44,192 nt of DNA from Oscillospiraceae bacterium (GCA_017621795.1 JAGASJ010000085.1:1-44192); one strand, 5' to 3'; counted from the first letter of the stretch, positions 17,167 through 24,798 are shown. Made by a program: numbers and translations. The notes: generated by a model from the letters alone, not told the origin.

Positions 17167-17201
17167 AATCCTGCTGCGGTATTGACAACCGCAGCAGGAT
17201 T
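17167..17201 (+). terminator. Terminator of the zinc peptidase gene, fused to the next promoter
   Basis: Perfect 14-base inverted repeat AATCCTGCTGCGGT (17167-17180) / ACCGCAGCAGGATT (17188-17201), loop ATTGACA, followed by TTTTG (two more T and G after the arm). The loop contains the -35 box of the following promoter. Confidence 0.85.
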
Positions 17202-17210
17202 TTGTATACT
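17182..17210 (+). promoter_or_regulatory. Sigma-A promoter of the abrB-like operon
   Basis: TTGACA (17182-17187) in the loop of the terminator, 17-base spacer formed by the terminator's 3' arm, TATACT (17205-17210). Just after the expected start are two tandem GTATGAAAA copies (17218-17235) and a degenerate third (17236-17244). Confidence 0.8.
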
Positions 17211-17248
17211 TCTGTCGGTATGAAAAGTATGAAAAGTAGGAAAGGAAG

Positions 17249-17485
17249 ATGATTTTGGCCGGTGGAAAACACATTTTAGGAAAAGGTAATGCCCGACGTG
17301 TATTCGGAACTGCAAAGGTTGGAGATCGGGGCCAAATTGTAATTCCGAAAGAAGCACGGGAGCTTTTCAACATTGAACCCGGGGATACACTGCTCATCCT
17401 CGGAGAAGAAAACAAGGGATTGATCATTTCCCGCCCTGAGCTTTTAAAGAATTTGGCAGATCAAATATTCGAAACAGGTGATTAA
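17249..17485 (+). CDS. AbrB/SpoVT-type transcriptional regulator
   Basis: 78 residues with one swapped-hairpin AbrB domain: FGTAKVGDRGQIVIPKEARELFNIEPGDTLLIL at about residues 19-51. A C-terminal tail (SRPELLKNLADQIF) may aid oligomerisation. These small proteins bind A/T-rich promoter DNA, often acting as transition-state or local regulators. A GGAAAGGAAG stretch precedes the ATG; a TTG two codons later is an alternative start. It is followed after one base by the PLP lyase gene and then a transporter, so it may control that operon. Tandem GTATGAAAA repeats in its leader could be its own target. Confidence 0.88.
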   Translation: MILAGGKHILGKGNARRVFGTAKVGDRGQIVIPKEARELFNIEPGDTLLILGEENKGLIISRPELLKNLADQIFETGD

Positions 17486-17486
17486 A

Positions 17487-18770
17487 ATGGAGCAATTGAT
17501 GAATTTATATGTCGAAATGGGCATTTCTGAAAAAGTTTATGATTACGGAGAGAAGGCCATTAAGAAGCTGGAGGACCGCTTTGCTGTCATCGATAAAATC
17601 GCAGAATACAATCAAGCGAAAGTCCTTGCTGCTATGCAGAAAAACAAAGTTTCAGCTGTCTGTTTTGCTGCTACGACCGGTTATGGCTACGACGATGTAG
17701 GACGAGACAATTTAGAGCGTGTTTACGCCGATGTGTTTCACACAGAAGCCGCCCTTGTCCGTCCCCAAATTACTTGCGGTACACACGCGCTAACTGTAGC
17801 ACTTTCCGCCAACCTGTTGCCGGGAGATGAGCTGCTCTCCCCCGTGGGTTTACCTTATGATACATTGCAGGAGGTAATCGGGATTCGTCAGAGCCCTTGC
17901 TCCTTGGCCGAATACGGTGTCTCCTATCGTCAGGTCGACCTGCTGGACGATGGCACATTCGATTACGATGGTATCCGTGCCGCAATCAATGAAAAGACAA
18001 AGCTCATCACCATTCAGCGCTCTAAAGGATATGCTACCCGTCCCACATTCTCCGTCGCACAGATTGGCGAGCTGATCGCCTTCTGTAAATCCATCAAGCC
18101 CGATGTGCTGGTAATGGTGGACAACTGTTACGGCGAATTTGTGGAAACCATCGAGCCCTCGGATGTTGGTGCGGATATGGTCGTTGGCTCGCTGATCAAA
18201 AATCCCGGCGGCGGTCTTGCCCCCATTGGAGGCTACATTTGCGGCACGTCTGCCTGTGTCAGCCGTTGTGCATTCCGTCTTTCCGCTCCCGGACTGGGTC
18301 AGGAGGTAGGTGCAAATCTTGGTTTGATGCCCTCTTTGTATCAAGGCTTTTTCCTTGCCCCCACAGTTGTTGCCAGCGCAGAAAAAGGTGCAATTTTTGC
18401 CGCCAATCTTTACGAGCCGTTAGGCTTCCGTTGCGTGCCAAACGCCACAGAAAGCCGTCACGACATTATTCAGGCGGTGGAACTGGGCAGCGAGGAAGGA
18501 ATGATCGCCTTCTGCAAGGGCATCCAGGCCGCCGCGCCGGTGGATTCTTTTGCAACCCCTCTCCCTTGGGAAATGCCCGGATATAACGACAAGGTCATTA
18601 TGGCCGCCGGCGCATTTGTACAGGGCTCTTCCATCGAGCTCTCCGCAGACGGTCCGATTCGCCCCCCCTACGCCGTTTATTTCCAGGGCGGTCTGACTTG
18701 GCATCACGCAAAGCACGGTATTTTGTTAAGTCTGCAGAAAATGATCGATGCAGGTCTTGTAAAACTGTAA
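17487..18770 (+). CDS. Methionine gamma-lyase-family PLP protein (formerly aluminium resistance protein, YnbB-like)
   Basis: 427 residues. Pattern of PF06838: an N-terminal helix with YNQAKVLAAMQKNKV, then GYGYDDVGRDNLERVYADVF, RPQITCGTHALTVALSANLLPGDELL (PLP phosphate loop), DNCYGEFVE (PLP Asp) and SLIKNPGGGLAPIGGYI with the Schiff-base Lys. The family resembles Cys/Met metabolism enzymes but its reaction is not firmly known; the old aluminium-resistance name is weak evidence. The ATG at 17487 (MEQLMN) has AGGTGA 6 bases upstream; a GTG at 17478 is less likely. It lies between the AbrB regulator and an EamA exporter, hinting at handling of an amino acid or sulfur compound. Confidence 0.9.
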   Translation: MEQLMNLYVEMGISEKVYDYGEKAIKKLEDRFAVIDKIAEYNQAKVLAAMQKNKVSAVCFAATTGYGYDDVGRDNLERVYADVFHTEAALVRPQITCGTHALTVALSANLLPGDELLSPVGLPYDTLQEVIGIRQSPCSLAEYGVSYRQVDLLDDGTFDYDGIRAAINEKTKLITIQRSKGYATRPTFSVAQIGELIAFCKSIKPDVLVMVDNCYGEFVETIEPSDVGADMVVGSLIKNPGGGLAPIGGYICGTSACVSRCAFRLSAPGLGQEVGANLGLMPSLYQGFFLAPTVVASAEKGAIFAANLYEPLGFRCVPNATESRHDIIQAVELGSEEGMIAFCKGIQAAAPVDSFATPLPWEMPGYNDKVIMAAGAFVQGSSIELSADGPIRPPYAVYFQGGLTWHHAKHGILLSLQKMIDAGLVKL

Positions 18771-18789
18771 ATAGAAAGAAGGATATCAA

Positions 18790-19716
18790 ATGAACTGGTT
18801 ATTCTTTTCAATCGCTACTGCTATTTTGTGGGGCGCCGCCGAGCTGTTTTATAAGAAAGGCGCCCAACCTCACGAAAAATTCTCTCACCTGAAAATTTGT
18901 GTATGGGTAGGCATTGTTATGGGTGCCCATGCGATCTTCACCTTGCTGACGCAGGACATCAACTACAATCCCATAAACATCATTCGGTATCTACCCGTTT
19001 CTCTGTTTTACATCATCTCCATGGCCTTTTCCTACTTTGGAATGCGCTTCCTGGAGGAATCCATCTCCGATCCCATTGAAAACACTGCCGGTGTGATCTG
19101 TGCGCTTCTGTTTGTCATTTTCTTGAACGAAACGATCGCCCCCCTCACATGGGTAGCTATTGGAATTATTACCGTTGGTGTTTTGGGTGTCAGCTTCCTG
19201 GAAAACAAGGGTGATACTCCGAGAAAAAAGCGCTTGGGTAAAAAGCTGGCAATCATTGCATTCTGTATGCCTTTTGTTTACGCCCTGCTTGATGCGTTTG
19301 GCACATTCCTGGATGATGCGTTCTTCCTGATTGAAGATGTTGCCAATTCTCCCCTGGTAGATGTTACCACCGAGAACATCGAAGCCGTTGCCAACACAAG
19401 CTATGAGCTGACATTTGCCCTTTTCGCACTGGGACTGTTTATCTTTATGAAAGCTAAGAAGGTTAAATTTGGCCCAGTCCCCCAGCACAAAGACAAAATT
19501 CTTGCAGCTGTTTTTGAAACCGCAGGTCAGTTCACATACGTTTATGCCCTTGGTGGCGTAGACGCAGTCGCTGCCCCCATCCTTTCCTCTGTATGTGTTG
19601 TTTCCCTGTTGCTTTCCCGTATTTTCCTGAAAGAAAAGCTTTCCTGGAAAACATATATATTTATTGCCATTGTGATTATAGGTATTCTCCTGATGGCAGT
19701 AAGCGAAGAGCTCTAA
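18790..19716 (+). CDS. EamA/DMT-family transporter
   Basis: 308 residues with about ten predicted membrane helices in two EamA repeats (roughly 1-140 and 155-308). Typical pieces are ATAILWGAAELFYKKGA at the N-terminus, FLNETIAPLTWVAIGIITVGVLGV closing repeat one, and AAPILSSVCVVSLLLSRIFLKEKLSW near the end, with the conserved late Glu. The middle loop (about 170-205) is acidic and longer than usual. Members export or import small metabolites. Placed 19 bases after the PLP lyase gene, so probably in the same operon; the substrate is unknown. Confidence 0.9.
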   Translation: MNWLFFSIATAILWGAAELFYKKGAQPHEKFSHLKICVWVGIVMGAHAIFTLLTQDINYNPINIIRYLPVSLFYIISMAFSYFGMRFLEESISDPIENTAGVICALLFVIFLNETIAPLTWVAIGIITVGVLGVSFLENKGDTPRKKRLGKKLAIIAFCMPFVYALLDAFGTFLDDAFFLIEDVANSPLVDVTTENIEAVANTSYELTFALFALGLFIFMKAKKVKFGPVPQHKDKILAAVFETAGQFTYVYALGGVDAVAAPILSSVCVVSLLLSRIFLKEKLSWKTYIFIAIVIIGILLMAVSEEL

Positions 19717-19731
19717 CAGTAATATAAAATC

Positions 19732-19762
19732 GCCGGCGATCACCTGATAGGTGATCGCCGGC
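19732..19762. terminator. Bidirectional terminator between the EamA gene and pncB
   Basis: Perfect 14-base inverted repeat GCCGGCGATCACCT / AGGTGATCGCCGGC around a 3-base loop. It is flanked by A-rich DNA upstream and T-rich DNA downstream. Confidence 0.83.
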
Positions 19763-19769
19763 AGATTAT

Positions 19770-21236
19770 TTATTTCTGTGTGGGTTTTTTGCCGCCTAAT
19801 TTCAGCAGGCCGTATTTGATATCCCAAAGCTTTTGGGAGAGGTCCACATAATAGGTGTGGGGATTGTCAAAACGCTTGACCTCGTCCCACAGCGTATCGA
19901 TCTGTTCCATGCAATATGCACGAATGGTCTGCAAATCGGGGCACTCATACACCAGCTTGCCTTTTTCAAAAATCGGCACCATCAGGTTCTTGGCGGTAAA
20001 GTTATACACGATTTTCCGCTTCCAGGTTGCTTCCGGATCGAAAATCTCCATTTCTCCGCTGTCGTCCACCTGCTCATCATAAACACACAGGTAATCCGCA
20101 ATAGCTTTGCCTGTATCGTTGCCGTAGAAGCGGTAGAGCTTTTTAAAATGCGGATTGGTGATCTTTCCCACATTCTCGGAAATTTTAATTTTCGGCTGTA
20201 CAGTCCCGTCATCCAACTCCACAGCTGCAAGCTTATACACGCCACCAAATACCGGCTCACTCTTCGCTGTGATTAAGCGCTCACCGACACCGAACATATC
20301 AATCTGTGCCCCCTGGCGAAGCAGATCCTGAATAATGTATTCGTCCAGGGAATTGGAGACAGAGATCTCGCACTCGGTCCAGCCTGCGTCATCCAGCATT
20401 TTTCTTGCCTTCTGAGACAGATAAGCCATATCGCCGGAATCAAGACGGATACCGCACTTGGTAATGCCCAAGGGTTTTAAGACTTCATTAAAGGCCTTGA
20501 TGGCATTAGGTACGCCGGACTTAAGCGTATTGTAGGTATCCACCAGCAGTGTTGCGTTGTTGGGGTATAGCTCACAATATGCCCTAAAGGCCTCCAACTC
20601 GGTATCAAACATCTGCACCCATGCGTGGGCCATCGTGCCGCCTGCGTACACGCCAAAAAGCTGGTCGGAAATGGTGCAGGCAGTGCCGTTACAGCCGCCG
20701 ATATATGCCGCTCTGGAGCCCAGGATGGCCGCATCCGCACCCTGTGCCCGCCGTGAACCGAATTCCAAAACCCTTCTGCCCTGAGCGGCACGCACTACAC
20801 GATTTGCCTTGGTAGCGATCAGGCTTTGATGATTCACAGAAAGCAGAATAAAGGTTTCGATCAGCTGTGCTTCAATGGCAGGTGCCCGAATGGTCATGAT
20901 CGGCTCCTGGGGAAAAATAGGTGTGCCCTCAGGTACTGCCCAAATATCGCCTGTAAATTTAAAATCTGCCAAATAGCTCAAAAACTCTTCATTAAACAGC
21001 TTGCGGCCACGCAGATATTCAATATCAGCAGGATCAAAATGCAGATCCTGAATGTAGTCAATGATCTGCTGCAGTCCGGCGGCAATGGCAAAGCCGCCGC
21101 CGTCGGGACAGCGACGGAAAAATACATCAAAATAGCAGATGCGATCCTTATAGCCCTTTTGGAAATAGCCGTTTCCCATAGTCAGCTCGTAAAAATCACA
21201 AAGCATAGTCAGATTTAACTTGTCGTTGACGTTCAA
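19770..21236 (-). CDS. pncB: Nicotinate phosphoribosyltransferase
   Basis: 488 residues. Converts nicotinate and PRPP to nicotinate mononucleotide, the entry step of NAD salvage. The N-terminus (LTMLCDFYELTMGNGYF), FDVFFRRCPDGGGFAIAAGL, EFGSRRAQGADAA near 170 (with GSRR) and the phosphate-binding region CGIRLDSGDMAYLS near 280 are family landmarks. The TTG at 21236 is the likely start because AGAGG is 8 bases upstream. The GTG at 21245 that would lengthen the frame is part of that AGAGGTG ribosome site. Transcribed alone, divergent from a thioesterase gene. Confidence 0.95.
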   Translation of the reverse strand: MNVNDKLNLTMLCDFYELTMGNGYFQKGYKDRICYFDVFFRRCPDGGGFAIAAGLQQIIDYIQDLHFDPADIEYLRGRKLFNEEFLSYLADFKFTGDIWAVPEGTPIFPQEPIMTIRAPAIEAQLIETFILLSVNHQSLIATKANRVVRAAQGRRVLEFGSRRAQGADAAILGSRAAYIGGCNGTACTISDQLFGVYAGGTMAHAWVQMFDTELEAFRAYCELYPNNATLLVDTYNTLKSGVPNAIKAFNEVLKPLGITKCGIRLDSGDMAYLSQKARKMLDDAGWTECEISVSNSLDEYIIQDLLRQGAQIDMFGVGERLITAKSEPVFGGVYKLAAVELDDGTVQPKIKISENVGKITNPHFKKLYRFYGNDTGKAIADYLCVYDEQVDDSGEMEIFDPEATWKRKIVYNFTAKNLMVPIFEKGKLVYECPDLQTIRAYCMEQIDTLWDEVKRFDNPHTYYVDLSQKLWDIKYGLLKLGGKKPTQK

Positions 21237-21267
21237 TGTGAACACCTCTTTATCTTTATTTTTACTT

Positions 21268-21296
21268 ATTATAAATCAACAGTTTCAAAATATCAA
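21268..21296 (-). promoter_or_regulatory. Sigma-A promoter of pncB
   Basis: Minus strand TTGATA (21296-21291), 17-base spacer, perfect TATAAT (21273-21268). The -35 box is only eight bases from the -35 box of the divergent thioesterase promoter. Confidence 0.82.
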
Positions 21297-21304
21297 TATT
21301 TTTA

Positions 21305-21333
21305 TTGACCCAAATTCACTTTGAGGCTATAAT
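21305..21333 (+). promoter_or_regulatory. Sigma-A promoter of the thioesterase gene
   Basis: TTGACC (21305-21310), 17-base spacer, perfect TATAAT (21328-21333). The ATG at 21356 lies about 15 bases after the expected transcription start, giving a very short leader. Confidence 0.87.
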
Positions 21334-21355
21334 GGGTGCGAAAGGATGTGATTGT

Positions 21356-21742
21356 ATGGAGATCACCATAGGTATGAAGGGTGTTGTCCGCACAGATGTG
21401 GAAAAAGCAGATACCGCTTTGGAGGTTGGCTCTGGCAGTTTACTTGTTTATGCAACTCCCTGTATGGTCGCACTGATGGAAGGTGCCGCCTGTGAAGCCA
21501 TAGAACAGGCTATTCCGGAAGGTAAAACTTCGGTGGGCACATATCTTGAAATCAGCCATCTGTCAGCAACGCCCGTTGGCATGGAGGTTAGAGCAGAAGC
21601 TGAGGTCATTGCGGTGGAAGGAAGCATCCTCACATTTAAAGTAGAGGCCTTTGACGAAGCGGGTAAGATCGGTGAAGGTATACACAAAAGGGCTTTGATT
21701 CAGACTCAACGTTTTTTGGATAAGGCATACGCAAAATTATAA
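21356..21742 (+). CDS. Hotdog-fold thioesterase, FlK-like
   Basis: 128 residues. Single hotdog domain resembling fluoroacetyl-CoA thioesterase-type proteins: GSLLVYATPCMVALMEGAACEA, then TSVGTYLEISHLSATPVGMEV and the C-terminal GEGIHKRALI. The Thr-Pro in YATP, the following Glu in LMEGAA and the His of ISHLSATP sit where FlK-type enzymes keep catalytic residues. The natural acyl-CoA is not known, and fluoroacetate itself is unlikely. The ATG at 21356 is chosen because earlier in-frame starts lie inside the promoter; AAAGGA is about 9 bases upstream. Confidence 0.88.
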   Translation: MEITIGMKGVVRTDVEKADTALEVGSGSLLVYATPCMVALMEGAACEAIEQAIPEGKTSVGTYLEISHLSATPVGMEVRAEAEVIAVEGSILTFKVEAFDEAGKIGEGIHKRALIQTQRFLDKAYAKL

Positions 21743-21745
21743 AGC

Positions 21746-21776
21746 AATCCTCTGCTTGATCAGCAAGCAGAGGATT
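21746..21776 (+). terminator. Terminator of the thioesterase gene
   Basis: 13-base perfect inverted repeat AATCCTCTGCTTG / CAAGCAGAGGATT with loop ATCAG, followed by ATTTTTT. The tail overlaps the mutY stop codon on the other strand. Confidence 0.87.
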
Positions 21777-22821
21777 ATTTTTTGTCAGGAAGAAATATCC
21801 TGAAAGCTGTGGGAAGTGCCTCATCCTGTCGAATTTGCTCTAAGGTGCGCCAGTGAAAGCTTGGAAGTATACCGGATACTTCCAAATAGTAGCACCGCAT
21901 ATTCCACTGGATGTGGGTAAAAATGTGGGTGCGCTCCACCTGTTTTATAATATTTTTAACCTGTATGTTCTGCTTTTGCAGGTAGTTCGCCGCCTCAGTC
22001 GGGCTTAAAAAGCCTTCTGTATTGGGAAACTGCCACATTCCTGCAAGAAGGCCTTTTTCAGGTCTCTTGGTCATTGCGTACAGATCCTTTGCCCAAAGCA
22101 CAAACACTGTTTTTTCCTCTATGCGGCGCTGTTTTTTGGGAAGGCGGACAGGAAGCTCCTGTGCAGTACCGGCCCTGTGGGCTTTACAGAAAGAAGCGCA
22201 GGGACAGTTTGTGCAGTCCGGCATCCTATCCGGTCCGCAAACTGTAGCCCCAAGTTCCATTAGTGCCTGCGTAAAATCACCTGCATCCCGGGGATAGATC
22301 GCCTCCAGCGCCTGCGTGGCATTCTTTCGGAAGGCAGGCAAGTCAACAGAACGGGCGTCATTTGTCAATCTGCTCCAAAGACGCAAAACATTTCCATCAA
22401 CCGCAGGTGTTTTCTGATTAAAGGCAATGGAACAAATTGCACCCGCGGTATAAGGACCCACTCCGGGAAGGGCTAAAACATGCTCATACTTCTCGGGAAA
22501 TACCCCTTGATGCTTTTGCATGATCACCTGTGCCGCTTTATGCAGATTGCGTACACGCGTGTAATAGCCCAGTCCCTCCCAAAGCTTTGTCAGCCGTTCT
22601 TCTGAGGCATTTGCTAAATCTGCCACAGTCGGAAGGGCCTCCATAAAACGTTTATAATACCCTTTCACCGCTTCTACCCGCGTCTGCTGAAGCATAATTT
22701 CCGAAACCCATATATGGTACGGGTCTTGGTCCATACGCCACGGCAGTACACGCCGATGGGAGTAGTACCAGGGCAGAATGGCATCCGCCAAACTATTGAA
22801 TTCCAACTTATCCTTTTCCAT
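21775..22821 (-). CDS. mutY: A/G-specific adenine DNA glycosylase MutY
   Basis: 348 residues. Removes adenine mispaired with 8-oxoguanine. Seen: RRVLPWR near 24, VSEIMLQQTRV (catalytic Glu) near 39-49, the helix-hairpin-helix LPGVGPYTAGAI near 115, VDGNVLRL with catalytic Asp near 139, and the iron-sulfur Cys cluster CGPDRMPDCTNCPCASFC near 193-210. A C-terminal NUDIX-like domain (about 228-348, GLLAGMWQFPN) recognises 8-oxoguanine. The ATG at 22821 has AAAGG about 8 bases upstream; an ATG 9 bases earlier is too close to it. Confidence 0.95.
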   Translation of the reverse strand: MEKDKLEFNSLADAILPWYYSHRRVLPWRMDQDPYHIWVSEIMLQQTRVEAVKGYYKRFMEALPTVADLANASEERLTKLWEGLGYYTRVRNLHKAAQVIMQKHQGVFPEKYEHVLALPGVGPYTAGAICSIAFNQKTPAVDGNVLRLWSRLTNDARSVDLPAFRKNATQALEAIYPRDAGDFTQALMELGATVCGPDRMPDCTNCPCASFCKAHRAGTAQELPVRLPKKQRRIEEKTVFVLWAKDLYAMTKRPEKGLLAGMWQFPNTEGFLSPTEAANYLQKQNIQVKNIIKQVERTHIFTHIQWNMRCYYLEVSGILPSFHWRTLEQIRQDEALPTAFRIFLPDKK

Positions 22822-22843
22822 TACATACACCTTTATACACTAA

Positions 22844-22869
22844 GCCCCATCCTAATTGCAGGATGGGGC
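22844..22869 (-). terminator. Hairpin between the 22.9 kb membrane protein gene and mutY
   Basis: 10-base perfect inverted repeat GCCCCATCCT / AGGATGGGGC with loop AATTGC, after the stop of the membrane protein gene. The following minus-strand T run is short (TTAGTGTAT), so termination may be partial and mutY may be fed by read-through. Confidence 0.6.
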
Positions 22870-22875
22870 AACAAT

Positions 22876-23298
22876 TTATCCGGGGAAAACGCTGGTAAAC
22901 CAGAAAAACACAGGAAGCGTCAAGGAAAACATGCTCACCAGCCAAGGCAAACATACGCGACGGGAAATAAACATCATAATCAGAGCAATGACAGTAATGA
23001 GTACAGGGATAATGACCGCCTCTGTATGGCCAATGGTCGCCATAGATATTTTAATCAATCCGTCTGAAAACTTCGGAAAGTAAATACTTACTTCCTCAGG
23101 AAGTGCCGCAGCATTCCGCACAGCCAAAAAAATCGTGCCGAAAATAACAGGAATGGAAAGAAATACACTGCGCAGTTTATAAATCCACTGGCAGGTAACT
23201 TTGAAAAGATTACCTTCCTTTTGGGCATTTTCCTTGTCGGATTTAAATTCCTGCCGAGTGGCTTGGAATTTATTTTTTATTTTGGTAAAAATATTCAT
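22876..23298 (-). CDS. Unrecognised small membrane protein
   Basis: 140 residues. A charged, Lys-rich N-terminal region (about 1-38, KNKFQATRQEFKSDKENAQ) is followed by three hydrophobic segments, near 42-58, 80-106 and 113-135. I recognise no family. GGAGG is 7 bases from the ATG at 23298 (an earlier adjacent ATG is only 4 away). It has a clear promoter whose spacer is a palindrome, so it is probably a regulated gene. mutY lies 54 bases downstream behind a weak hairpin and may be co-transcribed in part. Confidence 0.75.
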   Translation of the reverse strand: MNIFTKIKNKFQATRQEFKSDKENAQKEGNLFKVTCQWIYKLRSVFLSIPVIFGTIFLAVRNAAALPEEVSIYFPKFSDGLIKISMATIGHTEAVIIPVLITVIALIMMFISRRVCLPWLVSMFSLTLPVFFWFTSVFPG

Positions 23299-23327
23299 CA
23301 TACCACCTCCGGCTCAAATCAGGTTAT

Positions 23328-23356
23328 ATTTTAGCATAATTCTTTGAATTATGCAA
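23328..23356 (-). promoter_or_regulatory. Sigma-A promoter with a palindromic spacer (candidate operator)
   Basis: Minus strand TTGCAT (23356-23351), 17-base spacer, TAAAAT (23333-23328). The perfect inverted repeat GCATAATTC-TTT-GAATTATGC (23334-23354) fills the spacer and reaches into the -35 box, where a repressor dimer would block polymerase. Confidence 0.7.
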
Positions 23357-23450
23357 GATTGTACGATAATTTTTCAAAAGTTTGTTTGTGTCCTCTTTAT
23401 TGTACCGAAAGGCCGTTATGATAAGGCCATAAAGAAAAGGAGGTAACACC

Positions 23451-23612
23451 ATGAAAACTCAAACCTTAAGTAAACGGGATTTTCCCTTCGCCCCTTATCC
23501 CAACGCCGCTACCCGTCGGGAGCTGATGCACAAAATGGTAGACCATTTGCTGATCATCGCCTGCTCTGCAGGTATTGCCTCGGCACTAATGCTTCTTGCG
23601 GTGATCGCCTGA
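23451..23612 (+). CDS. Unrecognised 53-residue single-span membrane protein
   Basis: A short frame with a perfect AAGGAGG (23437-23443) 7 bases before its ATG, so translation is likely. The N-terminal half is polar and basic (SKRDFPFAPYPNAATRRELM); the C-terminal half is one hydrophobic helix (LLIIACSAGIASALMLLAVIA, about 33-53) that ends at the stop codon, like a tail-anchored protein. No family recognised. A terminator hairpin follows, inside the end of the opposite gene. Confidence 0.7.
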   Translation: MKTQTLSKRDFPFAPYPNAATRRELMHKMVDHLLIIACSAGIASALMLLAVIA

Positions 23613-23623
23613 AATGTCCAGTT

Positions 23624-24121
23624 TTAGATCGGTTCTTCCAGATCCGCCTGCGTAATAATACGACAGGCGGATATTTTTTTATTCTCGGTTACAATGATCG
23701 CCGCTGTTCCACTGTAGCTTCCGCAGGTTCCGGGATTCACAATCCAAAGTCCATCATCCTCACGGTGACAATCACTGCGATGGGTGTGTCCGTAAAGTGC
23801 AGCCTGTGCACCCCGGCGGCGTGCCTCTGCGACTAGTCCACCAATGCCCATTTTTACATCATGCTGATGACCGTGGGTCATTAGCATTTTTACGCCGTCT
23901 ATTTCATAGCATAATACACGGGGCAGATCCGGATCGCAACGGTAACGGTCACAATTTCCGGGAACAATATGAAATGGGATATGAGTATACCCATCCTGCA
24001 GGCACTGGGCATCCTCATAGTAATCGCCTAAATGAATAACCTCGTCAGGCTTCACGCGGTCAATACACAATCGCATAAAGCTTAGCGCGGCGTGAGAGTC
24101 GGAAAGCACAAGAATATTCAT
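23624..24121 (-). CDS. YfcE/MJ0936-type metallophosphoesterase
   Basis: 165 residues. Two-metal phosphodiesterase fold with all motifs: LSDSH at the N-terminus, HLGDYYED near 31-38, PGNCD near 54, THGHQHDV near 82, and YGHTH near 110. Members hydrolyse phosphodiester bonds of small substrates; the physiological substrate is unknown. Two adjacent ATG codons (24124 and 24121) are possible; upstream GGTGGGTGA is a modest ribosome site. An extended -10 (TGGTATAAT, -10 hexamer at 24169-24164) lies upstream and may drive it. Confidence 0.9.
   Translation of the reverse strand: MNILVLSDSHAALSFMRLCIDRVKPDEVIHLGDYYEDAQCLQDGYTHIPFHIVPGNCDRYRCDPDLPRVLCYEIDGVKMLMTHGHQHDVKMGIGGLVAEARRRGAQAALYGHTHRSDCHREDDGLWIVNPGTCGSYSGTAAIIVTENKKISACRIITQADLEEPI
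23642..23672 (+). terminator. Terminator of the 53-residue gene, inside the convergent phosphoesterase gene
   Basis: 9-base perfect stem ATCCGCCTG (23642-23650) / CAGGCGGAT (23664-23672), 13-base loop with an inner CG pair possible, then ATTTTTTTATT. It lies within the last codons of the minus-strand phosphoesterase gene. Confidence 0.7.
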
Positions 24122-24247
24122 CATTCACCCACCATTCTATATTGCATATATTGTTTTGAGGTTATTATACCATACTTTTACAGGAAAAGCTATGAAACAT
24201 TTCACATATATTTTTAAAAGCAACCATCGTAGATAGGAGGTGTATAT

Positions 24248-24481
24248 ATGCATCAGAAGCCATCAAAACAGGATATTGAAAAAGCTATGCAGTTTGCAAA
24301 ATCACCTCAGGGACAAAGACTGATTCATATTTTGCAGCAAAAAGGCGGGCAATCGGTGGAAGATGCAAAAAAGCAAGCCGAAAACGGTAACTTTGCAGAT
24401 GCGCAAAAAACACTGTCTGCTGTTTTAAACGATGCGCAAATTCAAAAGCTTCTAAAGGAGATGAAAAATGGCAATGAGTGA
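24248..24481 (+). CDS. Unrecognised 77-residue soluble protein, first of a three-gene set
   Basis: Charged, helical, rich in Gln, Lys and Ala; contains KSPQGQRLIHILQQKGGQSVEDAKKQA and NFADAQKTLSAVLND, which read like amphipathic helices. No Cys, no membrane segment and no family recognised. AGGAGG (24235-24240) is 7 bases from the ATG. It overlaps the next gene by 14 bases, so the two are almost certainly translated together. Confidence 0.78.
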   Translation: MHQKPSKQDIEKAMQFAKSPQGQRLIHILQQKGGQSVEDAKKQAENGNFADAQKTLSAVLNDAQIQKLLKEMKNGNE

Positions 24482-24794
24482 ATTGGAAGATCAGATCTCT
24501 GCGGTAATGAATAACCCTGCACTGATGGAACAAATCATGTCTATGGCTCAATCTTTTGGTCAGCAAACACCGGAGCAAGAACCGCCCCCCGCAAACAACC
24601 CTTTAAAAGGCGTGGATCTACAGCTGCTTCAAAAGCTCTCAGGATTTGCGCAGAAAAGTCACATCGACAGTAATCAGCAAGCACTTCTGCACGCATTACA
24701 GCCGTACTTAAAGGGCAATCGAATCAGCAGGCTGGAACGGGCAATGCAGGCGGCAAAGATGGCCGGTCTTGCCACCTCTCTTTTAGGCAGGTGA
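24468..24794 (+). CDS. Unrecognised 108-residue helical protein, second of the set
   Basis: N-terminal segment ELEDQISAVMNNPALMEQIMSMAQ looks like a helix pair. A Gln/Pro-rich linker follows (about 30-45). The C-terminal part, DSNQQALLHALQPYLKGNRISRLERAMQAAKMAGLA, is a basic helical module of a type I have seen in short clostridial proteins but cannot name. AAAGGAG lies 7 bases before the ATG, inside the preceding gene. No membrane helix. Confidence 0.75.
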   Translation: MAMSELEDQISAVMNNPALMEQIMSMAQSFGQQTPEQEPPPANNPLKGVDLQLLQKLSGFAQKSHIDSNQQALLHALQPYLKGNRISRLERAMQAAKMAGLATSLLGR

Positions 24795-24798
24795 CAGC

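Noticed and set aside
18991-19827. Long antisense frame (278 codons) opposite the EamA transporter gene
   Set aside because: It is the mirror of a clear ten-helix transporter and has no family pattern or ribosome site.
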